Below, piece by piece: positions 9,281 through 15,706 of a stretch of DNA of 15,706 nucleotides. The DNA is from an uncultured Opitutales bacterium (lineage in GTDB: Bacteria; Verrucomicrobiota; Verrucomicrobiia; Opitutales; UBA2995). Position 1 is the first letter of the stretch. Every line of letters starts with the position of its first letter. Made by a program: the position numbers and the translations under genes. The DNA is taken from positions 1 through 15,706 of the forward strand of contig CALGUT010000505.1 of the NCBI GenBank assembly GCA_937920335.1. Reading direction: 5' to 3'. Below the pieces are notes generated by a model. It had not been told where the DNA came from, did not search any database, and saw only the letters and a list, made by a program, of their open reading frames with translations.

Positions 9281-9673
9281 CTATAACAATGAAGCAGCAC
9301 GTTTGTAAGAACCAAGATTAAAAGCATTCGTGTAACCCGCCTTCCTGAGTTGTCTGACTGCGACCCCAGACAAACCTCCAGTTTCGCAATGACAGAGAAT
9401 TACCTGAGATTTATCATTAACCATGGGTTGGACTGCTTCAACAATCGTTAAAGCAGGCAAGTTTACCACACCCTCCAAATGCTTTTCTGCATATCGAGCT
9501 GGCGGCCTCACGTCGACCACCAGAGCCCCCTCAACCAGATACGCTTTTGCCTGTGTGTCGCTCAATCGGCCAATACGCTGTATCCAATAGAACAGACCGA
9601 AACCGACCACTAAAACGACCAGAAATACATAGAAAAGAGAATCGGATGGGAGAAACGCTGACACGTATATCAC
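9281..9673 (-). CDS. Membrane-anchored rhodanese-like domain protein
   Basis: Small protein (130 aa) with one N-terminal membrane helix (residues about 13-31, FYVFLVVLVVGFGLFYW) followed by a single rhodanese domain. LVVDVRPPARYAEKHLEGVVNLP (51-73) is the classical D-V-R...H-x-x-G-A/V-x-N-h-P signature. The active-site loop is C96-E-T-G-G-L-S, with a second cysteine two residues before (C94). Family members move sulfane sulfur through a persulfide on the loop cysteine; the usual R of C-x-x-G-x-R-S is replaced by L here, so activity or substrate may differ. The longest frame starts at a GTG at 9673. A second GTG at 9664 has an AGGG about 8 bp upstream and may be the real start, leaving the helix intact. 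It precedes the GH43-like gene by 7 bp and is divergent from the esterase gene. Confidence 0.85.
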   Translation of the reverse strand: MIYVSAFLPSDSLFYVFLVVLVVGFGLFYWIQRIGRLSDTQAKAYLVEGALVVDVRPPARYAEKHLEGVVNLPALTIVEAVQPMVNDKSQVILCHCETGGLSGVAVRQLRKAGYTNAFNLGSYKRAASLL

Positions 9674-9755
9674 CCTAGCTACGCATCCGGACTTGGCTAG
9701 CGAATAACAAGCGAAGCGCTTGCCCTAAATCCGACAAGTCGCTTGTGTGGATCCT
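9674..9755. promoter_or_regulatory. Divergent control region with two related dyads
   Basis: This short interval separates the rhodanese operon (minus) from the esterase operon (plus), so both promoters should lie in or near it. It contains CAAGCG-AAG-CGCTTG (9708-9722), a 6-bp dyad with a 3-bp spacer, and ACAAG-TCG-CTTGT (9734-9746), a 5-bp dyad with a 3-bp spacer. The two share CAAG...CTTG half-sites and their centres are about 25 bp apart. That looks like a pair of operators for one dimeric regulator. A further CTAGC/GCTAG pair is at 9675-9679 and 9696-9700. I could not assign -35/-10 boxes with confidence. Confidence 0.35.
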
Positions 9756-11783
9756 ATGACATACCCCTATTACGCAAAAGTCATTATTACGGCTCTGATC
9801 GCGCTCGCTACTAACCCCCTTATTTCGCAAACAAAACTCAATCCTCCTCCGGGGATACCCGTGCCAACAGAAATCCGAACGGCGCTGACCAACGAAGCAG
9901 ACCAACTGCTTCAGGAAATTATCCAACTCAAAACGGCGAACGAGAATGATCCACGCATAACCGACCTCATCAACGATGTGGTCATTTATTACAACGCCGT
10001 CCACTACGCTTTGGAACTGAATCAGTTCTACTCAGATAAAAAGAAGGACGAATTTGAAATTGCATTCCGCCATCTAGCGACCGGACGAAAGCGCGCTGCC
10101 GCACTTAGGCTTGGGAATGCCCCCTGGACCCGAAAGCAAGGCTTAGTCGTTCGAGGATACCGCTCCGATATTGACGGCTCAATTCAGCCCTATGGTCTGG
10201 TCATACCCGAAGGCTACGACTTTGATTCGAGCGAAGCCCAACGACTCGATATCTGGTACCACGGACGAGGGGATACACTGACCGAGTTAAAGTTCATTGA
10301 TCAGCGGGAAACCGACGTCGGGAAACTGGTCACCAAAAAGGCCCTCGTCCTCCATCCCTACGGCCGTTATTGCAATGCCAATAAATTTGCCGGTGAAACG
10401 GACACGTTTGAAGCGTTGGCTCAGGTTAAAAAGCACTACCGCATCGATCCCGATCGCATAAACGTTCGCGGCTTTTCAATGGGGGGTGCTGCTACTTGGC
10501 ATATGGCCACACACCACGCAGGCCTCTGGTCAGCCGCCGCTCCCGGAGCCGGTTTCGCTGAAAGTGCAATCTACGCAAACGTCATGGCCAAGAACCCCAA
10601 GCCGACCTGGTATGAGCTCAAGCTCCACAGCCTCTATGATGCCACAAAATACGCCGCCAACCTCCACCAGTGCCCCACCGTGGCCTACAGCGGTTCCGAA
10701 GATAAACAAAAACAGGCGGCCGACATCATGACAGAATATTTGAAACCCGAGGGAATCGATCTCCTGCACATCATTGGCGAAGGGATGGGGCATAAATACG
10801 ACGAACGATCCCTCACACAGATCAATCTGACGGTGGACGAGTGGTCAGCGAAGCCCAAGAATCACTTTCCAAAACGAATCGAATTCGTCACCCACACGCT
10901 CAAATACAACACCATGCACTGGCTCACGGTCGATGGGCTTCAGGAACACTGGAAAGAAGCCCGCGTTAAAGCGGTCATTCAAAACAGGAACTCCATCAGC
11001 CTACAGACCCAAAACGTCACAGCACTCACCCTGTCATTCTCAAACCAACAAAACGTAATCGATTCTGAAAAACCGATCACACTCACTATTGACGGGTGGG
11101 GCCTCACACTTTCAGTATCTCAAAAAAGGACTCCAGCAAGTTACTCAATCGTATTAAAGAGCGGCAGCTGGTCGCAGACAAAATCGAACAACGAAGCAAC
11201 CCTTTCCAAGTCCCACAACCTTCAGGGACCCATCGACGATGCCTTTATGAGTAAGTTCATATACGTCCTGCCATCGGAGGAAGATGCGTCACCGGAATTA
11301 TCCGCTTGGGTGGATAGCGAATCGGCCGATGCACAACTTCAATGGTGGCGACAATTTCGTGGAAAACCTCACGTGAAGTACGACAAAAACATCACACCAG
11401 AGGATATAGAAACCGCCCACCTGATTCTTTGGGGCGATCCATCCAGCAACTTGATTCTAAAACGTATTCAGAATTCACTACCTCTAAGTTGGAACAAGGA
11501 CTCTTTTTCATTGGACGACACAGACTACGACACCCACACCAGCGTTCCGGTACTTATTTACCCCAATCCTCTCAACCCGGAGAAATATATCGTTCTCAAT
11601 TCGAGTTTTACCTTCAGCGAGTTTTCTGGCGGCACCAATTCACTTCAGATTCCCAAGTTGCCTGACTGGGCGGTAATTGACCTCGCTACCCCGCGTCACC
11701 AACGCCATCCAGCAGGCGTAACTAACGCTGGATTTTTTAATGAACATTGGGCGCTTAAAAGCCACACACAGACTTCCCACTAA
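9756..11783 (+). CDS. Secreted serine esterase / prolyl-oligopeptidase-like alpha/beta-hydrolase with C-terminal extension
   Basis: Exported hydrolase of 675 residues from the ATG at 9756 (the frame also opens at a GTG at 9747). Signal peptide: YYAKVIITALIALATNPLIS. Numbered from 9756: residues about 20-120 are a helical N-terminal region. The alpha/beta-hydrolase core follows, with INVRGFSMGGAATW holding the nucleophile elbow G-F-S241-M-G-G, D316 in GSEDKQKQ as the acid, and H346 in GMGHKYD as the base, so the triad is complete. The preceding LDIWYHGRGDT resembles the oxyanion strand. The last 300 residues are a separate beta-rich region ending in a conserved-looking segment (LILWGDPSSN, YPNPLNPEKYIVLN, LPDWAVIDLATP) that I recognise only as a C-terminal region found with such hydrolases in PVC bacteria. 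Likely a carbohydrate or xenobiotic esterase, or a peptidase. The decarboxylase gene follows 22 bp later. Confidence 0.88.
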   Translation: MTYPYYAKVIITALIALATNPLISQTKLNPPPGIPVPTEIRTALTNEADQLLQEIIQLKTANENDPRITDLINDVVIYYNAVHYALELNQFYSDKKKDEFEIAFRHLATGRKRAAALRLGNAPWTRKQGLVVRGYRSDIDGSIQPYGLVIPEGYDFDSSEAQRLDIWYHGRGDTLTELKFIDQRETDVGKLVTKKALVLHPYGRYCNANKFAGETDTFEALAQVKKHYRIDPDRINVRGFSMGGAATWHMATHHAGLWSAAAPGAGFAESAIYANVMAKNPKPTWYELKLHSLYDATKYAANLHQCPTVAYSGSEDKQKQAADIMTEYLKPEGIDLLHIIGEGMGHKYDERSLTQINLTVDEWSAKPKNHFPKRIEFVTHTLKYNTMHWLTVDGLQEHWKEARVKAVIQNRNSISLQTQNVTALTLSFSNQQNVIDSEKPITLTIDGWGLTLSVSQKRTPASYSIVLKSGSWSQTKSNNEATLSKSHNLQGPIDDAFMSKFIYVLPSEEDASPELSAWVDSESADAQLQWWRQFRGKPHVKYDKNITPEDIETAHLILWGDPSSNLILKRIQNSLPLSWNKDSFSLDDTDYDTHTSVPVLIYPNPLNPEKYIVLNSSFTFSEFSGGTNSLQIPKLPDWAVIDLATPRHQRHPAGVTNAGFFNEHWALKSHTQTSH

Positions 11784-11805
11784 TCCTGAAAGCCCCTGAT
11801 TGACC

Positions 11806-13323
11806 ATGGATAACGAAGACTCAAGAAAAGGACTTACAAATCGGAATGCTCCCCTGGAAATGTCAGGCACCGAATTCCGCAAGGTCGGGTATCAACTTGT
11901 CGACGAAATCGCCACATTCCTTGAAACCCTGCCTGACCGGAAAGTAGTGGAGACCCAATCGGTCACAGAGATCAAATCACTAGTAGGCGATGCCCCGCTT
12001 CCTCAAGCCGGAACTGATGCGACGGGATTACTAAAGGAAACCACAAAGCTTCTGGCAGATCACTCACTCTTTAACGGACATCCCAGTTTCTGGGGCTATG
12101 TAACTTCGTCGGCAGCACCCATCGGAATTCTTGGAGACTTTCTCGCATCCGCCATGAATCAAAACGTAGGAGCCTGGCAGTTGTCACCCGTAGCGACCGA
12201 AATCGAGCTACAAACTATTAGTTGGATCGCGGAATTTATTGGCTATCCCAAGGACTGCGGCGGCCTCATGGTCAGCGGTGGAAACATGGCCAATTTTGTT
12301 GGGTTTCTCGCAGGCAGGAAGTCCAGAAGTCCCTGGGACATCCGAAAGGAAGGCCTACAGAATGCAGATACCTCTCTACGCGTTTACTGCTCCGATGCCA
12401 CCCATACCTGGGTACACAAAGCAGCCGATCTCTTCGGCCTCGGCACCGACGCCATCCGATGGATACCGAGCGATTTCAATCAACACATGGATGTCGAGAA
12501 ACTCGAACTACAGATCAGAGCGGACCTTGAGCTTGGATTTACGCCGCTGCTCGTAGCAGCATCCGCAGGCACAGTAGCCACCGGTGCGGTTGACCCGATC
12601 GAACGCATTGCCGATCTATGTGAGAAACATGACCTCTGGCTACACGTAGATGGAGCCTATGGCGCCATGGCTGCCGCCTTACCAGAGGCCCATGAAGACT
12701 TGAAAGCAATAGGTCGAGCGGACTCGGTCGCTCTGGATCCACACAAATGGCTCTACGCTCCACTCGAAGCGGGCTGCACGCTGGTCCGCAATCCACAAGA
12801 CCTCCCTGACACATTTTCCTTCCACCCGGATTATTACCAATTTGATTTAGAGGGAGATCAACCACCGACGAACTTTTACGAACTTGGACTCCAGAATTCA
12901 CGCGGATTTCGAGCGTTGAAAGTCTGGTTGGCGTTTAAACAGGTCGGTGCCCAGGCTTTTATTGAAATGATTCGGCAGGACATACTTCTCGCGCAAGCGA
13001 TGAAAGCTGCGATCAACGATCATGCCGAACTCGAAGCCCTCACCTGTCATCTCAGTATCACCACCTTCAGGTATGTCCCAGAAGATCTATCTGACTCAAA
13101 AGACGAACAAGTGGTCTACTTGAATCAACTGAACGAAAACCTGTTAACTCGACTACAAGAGGAAGGCAAAGTGTTTGTATCCAATGCCGTCTTACACGAA
13201 GTCTATGCGCTACGAGCGTGCATCGTTAACTTCAGAACAAGGTTAACGCATGTCGAGGCGCTTCCGCATTTGGTAGTCAGAATCGGCAAACAGGTCGATG
13301 GGAAGCTTCGCAATAACATCTAG
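11806..13323 (+). CDS. PLP-dependent group II amino acid decarboxylase (aromatic-L-amino-acid/tyrosine decarboxylase-like)
   Basis: Cytoplasmic fold-type I pyridoxal-phosphate enzyme of 505 residues from the ATG at 11806 (a TTG six bases earlier is in frame). Key residues, numbered from 11806: K314 in LDPHKWLY forms the Schiff base with PLP; D282 in HVDGAYGA contacts the pyridine nitrogen; the histidine in ATHTWVHKAADLFG stacks on the ring; LVAASAGTVATGAVDPI is the usual phosphate-side strand. FNGHPSFWGYVTSSAAPIG and NQNVGAWQLSPVATEIE are typical N-terminal substrate-pocket segments of the aromatic amino acid / histidine / glutamate decarboxylase group. It should decarboxylate an L-amino acid to an amine, but the substrate cannot be decided from sequence. 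Length matches the family. It sits 22 bp behind the secreted esterase, suggesting one transcript, and converges on the sulfatase gene 40 bp away. Confidence 0.92.
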   Translation: MDNEDSRKGLTNRNAPLEMSGTEFRKVGYQLVDEIATFLETLPDRKVVETQSVTEIKSLVGDAPLPQAGTDATGLLKETTKLLADHSLFNGHPSFWGYVTSSAAPIGILGDFLASAMNQNVGAWQLSPVATEIELQTISWIAEFIGYPKDCGGLMVSGGNMANFVGFLAGRKSRSPWDIRKEGLQNADTSLRVYCSDATHTWVHKAADLFGLGTDAIRWIPSDFNQHMDVEKLELQIRADLELGFTPLLVAASAGTVATGAVDPIERIADLCEKHDLWLHVDGAYGAMAAALPEAHEDLKAIGRADSVALDPHKWLYAPLEAGCTLVRNPQDLPDTFSFHPDYYQFDLEGDQPPTNFYELGLQNSRGFRALKVWLAFKQVGAQAFIEMIRQDILLAQAMKAAINDHAELEALTCHLSITTFRYVPEDLSDSKDEQVVYLNQLNENLLTRLQEEGKVFVSNAVLHEVYALRACIVNFRTRLTHVEALPHLVVRIGKQVDGKLRNNI

Positions 13324-13363
13324 ATCGATCGGGATTAGGATCAAGATTACGATGAATGGTGCA

Positions 13364-14899
13364 TTACCGGGGAGGTGCCCATCTCAGTGACTGGGTCACA
13401 TCGATGACTACGTTCGTATCGTTTGCGCTCTGGGCCCCCGGACGGCTGGATCCTCGTGAAACCGTTTCACGCAAACGCCCATCGAGATACGCAAGTTTCT
13501 CAGGCTCTTGAGCTACTAGGTTGCGGGATTCACTCAGGTCATTCGCAAGATGATAGAGTTCCACGATACGCGGGTCACCACGGCATTCATTTCTATTAGC
13601 GTGCTGATTCCTGTAGACCAGCTTCCAACCATCCTCGATATAAGCAAATTCGCCGCCCACCGAATGTGCCACGATGGATTTTCGGTGTGACCGATCCGTT
13701 GTTTCTACGAGTGTAGATAGAAAACTCAGACTATCTTCAGCAACATCACTCTCAAGGTCCGTACCCAATAAATCGGCACAGGTTGCGAATACATCATTCA
13801 GGCTCAGCAAGTCGTCTGATTCCTTACCTGCTTCCACCTTTCCTGGCCACCTAACCATAAACGGAACCCGGTGACCCCCTTCCCAGATATCAGCTTTTCG
13901 CCCACGATAATTGCCGCTCGGCCGATGACCGGCAGCCGTCAGTAGATCCCACTCCTGCGGAAGGTGACCATTATCAGAGGTGAAAATGACCAGCGTATCG
14001 TTAGTATTACCCGTATCATCGAGGGCCTTCAACAACTGCCCAACTGACCAATCCGTTTCCATTATAAAGTCGGCGACCAAAGCGATACCGCTCTTTCCTT
14101 TAAACTCGTCCGATGGCACAAGAGGCGTATGTGGCGAAGTCATGGGAAAATACAAAAAGAACGGCTGTTCTTCATCTGCCTGTTCATGAATGTATTCGAC
14201 CGCCTTGCGGGTTATCGTCGGAAGTATCTGATCGAACTCCCACCCCGGAGCCATAGGGTTGTCATCAAACTGCTGTGGCATAAAGGTCCCGTCAGCTCGG
14301 TTGTATTCGAAGCGGGCAGTCGGTTGCTCAACAAGCCGATCATTTTTGATAAAGGTGAAGGGGGGAAAGTTAGGAACATGAGTTCCAAAGTAATAATCGA
14401 AGCCGCGAGTCGTCGGGCCATCTGCCATCGGTTTCGTGTAGTCCCATTGCTTCGTTCGCAGAATATTACTAACCTCCTCCATCGTGCTGGGTTGCGGTCC
14501 CGCCCAATTCCAACCCAAATGCCACTTGCCGATACAGGCCGTTGAATAACCTTGGTCTTGTAACATTTCCGGAAGTGTTAACCGCTCTTCGGCAATCAGC
14601 GGTGGCTCATAACAGGCCAACACCCACTCCTGGAGTCGGGTTCGCCAGGCGTAACGCCCGGTTAACAACCCATAACGAGTCGGCGTACATACAGCCGATC
14701 CACTGTGAGCATCCGTGAAACGCATCGACTCCGTGGATAGCTTGTCTAAATGAGGCGTCGCTATCTTGTTGTCAGGGTAGTGCGCTTGGATATTACCCAC
14801 GCCAAAATCGTCTGCCAGGATAATAACGATGTTGGGCCGATCACTCCCGCTAGCAATGGATGCCGAGAGGGCTAAGATAAAAACTATCGCTGTTCTCAT
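13364..14899 (-). CDS. Secreted formylglycine-dependent sulfatase (family S1, arylsulfatase-like)
   Basis: Exported type I sulfatase of 511 residues. I place the start at the ATG at 14899, directly before the signal peptide (MRTAIVFILALSASIASGS). The frame extends to a GTG at 14911, but those codons lie inside a repeat end. Numbered from 14899: D30-D31 in IILADDFG are calcium ligands. C71 in SAVCTPTRYGLLTGR is the cysteine converted to formylglycine (C-x-P-x-R followed by LTG). GKWHLGWN supplies the conserved K/H pair, and VIFTSDNGHLP the second metal site D-N. RGRKADIWEGGHRVPFMVRWPGK is a typical C-terminal substrate-side motif. It removes sulfate esters, most likely from a sulfated glycan. 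Activity requires a formylglycine-generating enzyme that is not in this window. It lies downstream of a pectate-lyase-like gene, with a decayed cassette between them. Confidence 0.94.
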   Translation of the reverse strand: MRTAIVFILALSASIASGSDRPNIVIILADDFGVGNIQAHYPDNKIATPHLDKLSTESMRFTDAHSGSAVCTPTRYGLLTGRYAWRTRLQEWVLACYEPPLIAEERLTLPEMLQDQGYSTACIGKWHLGWNWAGPQPSTMEEVSNILRTKQWDYTKPMADGPTTRGFDYYFGTHVPNFPPFTFIKNDRLVEQPTARFEYNRADGTFMPQQFDDNPMAPGWEFDQILPTITRKAVEYIHEQADEEQPFFLYFPMTSPHTPLVPSDEFKGKSGIALVADFIMETDWSVGQLLKALDDTGNTNDTLVIFTSDNGHLPQEWDLLTAAGHRPSGNYRGRKADIWEGGHRVPFMVRWPGKVEAGKESDDLLSLNDVFATCADLLGTDLESDVAEDSLSFLSTLVETTDRSHRKSIVAHSVGGEFAYIEDGWKLVYRNQHANRNECRGDPRIVELYHLANDLSESRNLVAQEPEKLAYLDGRLRETVSRGSSRPGAQSANDTNVVIDVTQSLRWAPPR

Positions 14900-14903
14900 A
14901 AAG

Positions 14904-14935
14904 TTAACCACGGATTTTCACAGATAAACACGAAT
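14904..14935 (+). repeat. Left terminal inverted repeat of the GxxExxY cassette
   Basis: The plus strand begins TTAACCACGGAT, followed by CAGAT and AACACGAAT, a degenerate series of GGAT-like blocks. The mirrored copy is at 15316-15348. This end stops 4 bp before the sulfatase ATG and provides the alternative GTG start at 14911. Confidence 0.6.
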
Positions 14936-14941
14936 CGCATT

Positions 14942-15311
14942 TCAGAAAATAAGACGTTTAAACTCAACTTTTTCTTTACCAAAGTTGATCAGTAACCCGA
15001 TTCTAGAATCGGTTGCTTACAACTCATTTAACAACTGGGGTTCATCCTTTTTCGAATACTCTGGGGCCACTTTGAGCTCTACGATGACGCTATCCTCAAC
15101 CTATAGATCCGCGAAGTAGTCGCCCACAATATGTCCTCGGTAGTTAACATTGATGCTCCTTTCCAATTCTGCCCTAACTCCCCTTGAGCTTTAACTCAAC
15201 TTGCATGGCTCTCTGATACACCTTTTCAAGAAATCCGTACCCCAACCGATTGTAGACCTCAAAGGCACTTCCGATAATCTCACGAGTTACGTCTTCTTGC
15301 TCCAGCTTCAT
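14942..15311 (-). pseudogene. GxxExxY protein pseudogene (one frameshift, two nonsense codons)
   Basis: Reading the minus strand from the ATG at 15311 gives a normal GxxExxY N-terminus: IIGSAFEVYNRLGYGFLEKV, then YQRAM, containing the naming motif G-F-L-E-K-V-Y (residues 26-32). After LKLKG an extra base near 15179 shifts the frame and leads to a TAG at 15174-15176. In the corrected frame the protein resumes as VRAELERSINVNYRGHIVGD and YFADL, meets a TAG at 15101-15103 where the family has Tyr, and continues as VEDSVIVELKVAPEY with the usual nuclease-like E-x-K. A TAA (15017-15019) replaces a Lys codon before ATDSRIGLLINFGKEKVEF and the stop at 14942-14944. Full family length (about 123 codons) is therefore present but broken in three places. 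The function of the intact family is not established; its core resembles PD-(D/E)xK nucleases. Confidence 0.88.
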
Positions 15312-15315
15312 AAGT

Positions 15316-15348
15316 ATCCATGTTCCATCCCGTCGCATCTGCGGCTAA
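15316..15348 (-). repeat. Right terminal inverted repeat of the GxxExxY cassette
   Basis: The minus strand begins TTAGCCGCAGAT, followed by GGGAT and AACATGGAT. It is more decayed than the left copy, and most differences are G/A or C/T changes. It lies between the lyase-like stop codon (7 bp away) and the pseudogene ATG. Confidence 0.5.
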
Positions 15349-15355
15349 TACAACT

Positions 15356-15706
15356 TCACTCCTTTAACAACTCCAGGTATTCGCAGAGTGCGTTCATGTT
15401 ATCGACAAAGACACGACTGCTGATCCGATCTTTTACTTCCCATTCTCCATTCCAACGCTCTCCGGGTAGTTTCTTTTTAAAGCGATCGTCTTGGGTGATC
15501 CATCGCCCTTTGTTATCCTGATCATCGATAATGGATTGAACGAACGGCTCCAGTTCGGCCAGGCGACTGGCTTTGTCCGGCTGTAACTGATCAAAGTCCC
15601 ACCCCTGAGTCCAAAGTCTCTGGAACCGAGCCCGAGCCTTTTCCAGTTTCCCCGACAGATCGCTTTCGTAGGCATACCCGGTCCGACGTTCCTCACTGAG
15701 TTCTTC
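15356..15706 (-). CDS. C-terminal fragment of a probable PL10-like pectate lyase (runs off window)
   Basis: An open minus-strand frame enters from the right edge and ends at a TGA at 15356-15358; 116 residues are visible and the N-terminus lies beyond the window. The first visible segment, ELSEERRTGYAYESDLSGKL, resembles the end of Pec_lyase (PL10) domains, which usually carry an E-I-x-x-E-R-R-x-G-Y-x-W-Y segment. After it comes a charged helical stretch (EKARARFQRLWTQGWDFDQL), then WITQDDRFKKKLPGERWNG, and a C-terminal helix VFVDNMNALCEYLELLKE. If correct, the enzyme cleaves polygalacturonate by beta-elimination outside the cytoplasm. The alternative is another alpha/alpha-barrel polysaccharide lyase or an unrelated protein. 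The catalytic core is not visible, so the assignment is tentative. It is on the same strand as the sulfatase, separated from it by the decayed cassette. Confidence 0.5.
   Translation of the reverse strand, partial: EELSEERRTGYAYESDLSGKLEKARARFQRLWTQGWDFDQLQPDKASRLAELEPFVQSIIDDQDNKGRWITQDDRFKKKLPGERWNGEWEVKDRISSRVFVDNMNALCEYLELLKE

Larger units (their letters stand above)
14904..15348 (-). mobile_element. Decayed GxxExxY cassette bounded by diverged terminal inverted repeats
   Basis: A 445-bp unit made of a broken GxxExxY gene with related inverted sequences at both ends. Read inward, the left end begins TTAACCACGGAT (14904 on the plus strand) and the right end begins TTAGCCGCAGAT (15348 on the minus strand): 9 of 12 bases match and the three differences are transitions. 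Further in, each end has a second and third GAT-like block, and the ends line up again at AACACGAAT (left, to 14935) and AACATGGAT (right, to 15316). From general knowledge, TTAACCACGGAT-type sequences often flank GxxExxY genes in bacterial genomes. How such units spread is not known to me. No transposase or clear target duplication is visible. Confidence 0.55.

Noticed and set aside
15201..15521. A 106-codon plus-strand open frame across the right end.
   Set aside because: It crosses the GxxExxY remnant, the inverted repeat and the lyase-like gene on the opposite strand, all better explained in minus-strand frames.
15433..15696. An 87-codon minus-strand open frame at the right edge.
   Set aside because: A different minus frame stays open to the edge, continues out of the window and gives a plausible lyase-like protein; this one gives no recognisable protein.

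Overview
The window looks like chromosomal DNA from a polysaccharide-degrading member of the PVC group, most likely a marine Verrucomicrobiota (Opitutales-like) bacterium or a close relative. The main evidence is the large PVC-type membrane-bound dehydrogenase with a C-terminal CxxCH heme domain (2366-5245, minus). Supporting evidence is a secreted formylglycine sulfatase, a GH43-like beta-propeller, a pectate-lyase-like C-terminus, many Sec signal peptides, frequent GTG/TTG starts and a GxxExxY cassette. No rRNA, tRNA, CRISPR array, intact transposase or phage gene was seen.

Layout. Positions 179-1255 (+) hold a secreted EF-hand alpha/beta-hydrolase. Positions 1349-2110 (+) hold an NAD(P)-binding SDR-like protein. 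A convergent gap (2111-2365) contains hairpin-rich, possibly repeated DNA. It is followed by the PVC-type heme protein (2366-5245, -), which is divergent from a secreted M16/PqqL-like zinc peptidase (5389-8184, +). Next is a minus-strand pair: a membrane-anchored rhodanese (9281-9673) followed 7 bp later by a secreted GH43-like propeller protein (8287-9273). Across a short divergent control region with two dyads lies a plus-strand pair: a secreted serine esterase (9756-11783) and a PLP-dependent group II decarboxylase (11806-13323). The right part is on the minus strand: a sulfatase (13364-14899), a decayed GxxExxY cassette (14904-15348), and the C-terminal part of a probable PL10-like pectate lyase running off the window (15356-15706).

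The most informative structure is at the right end. A broken GxxExxY gene (one frameshift, two nonsense codons) sits between diverged terminal inverted repeats. It exactly fills the space between the stop of the lyase-like gene and the start of the sulfatase. Without it the two genes would be about 11 bp apart in one orientation, which suggests a cassette inserted into a pectin or sulfated-glycan operon. Together the secreted hydrolases, sulfatase, lyase and oxidoreductase suggest carbohydrate and ester breakdown. I see no complete, clearly new multi-gene system, and substrate assignments are inferences.
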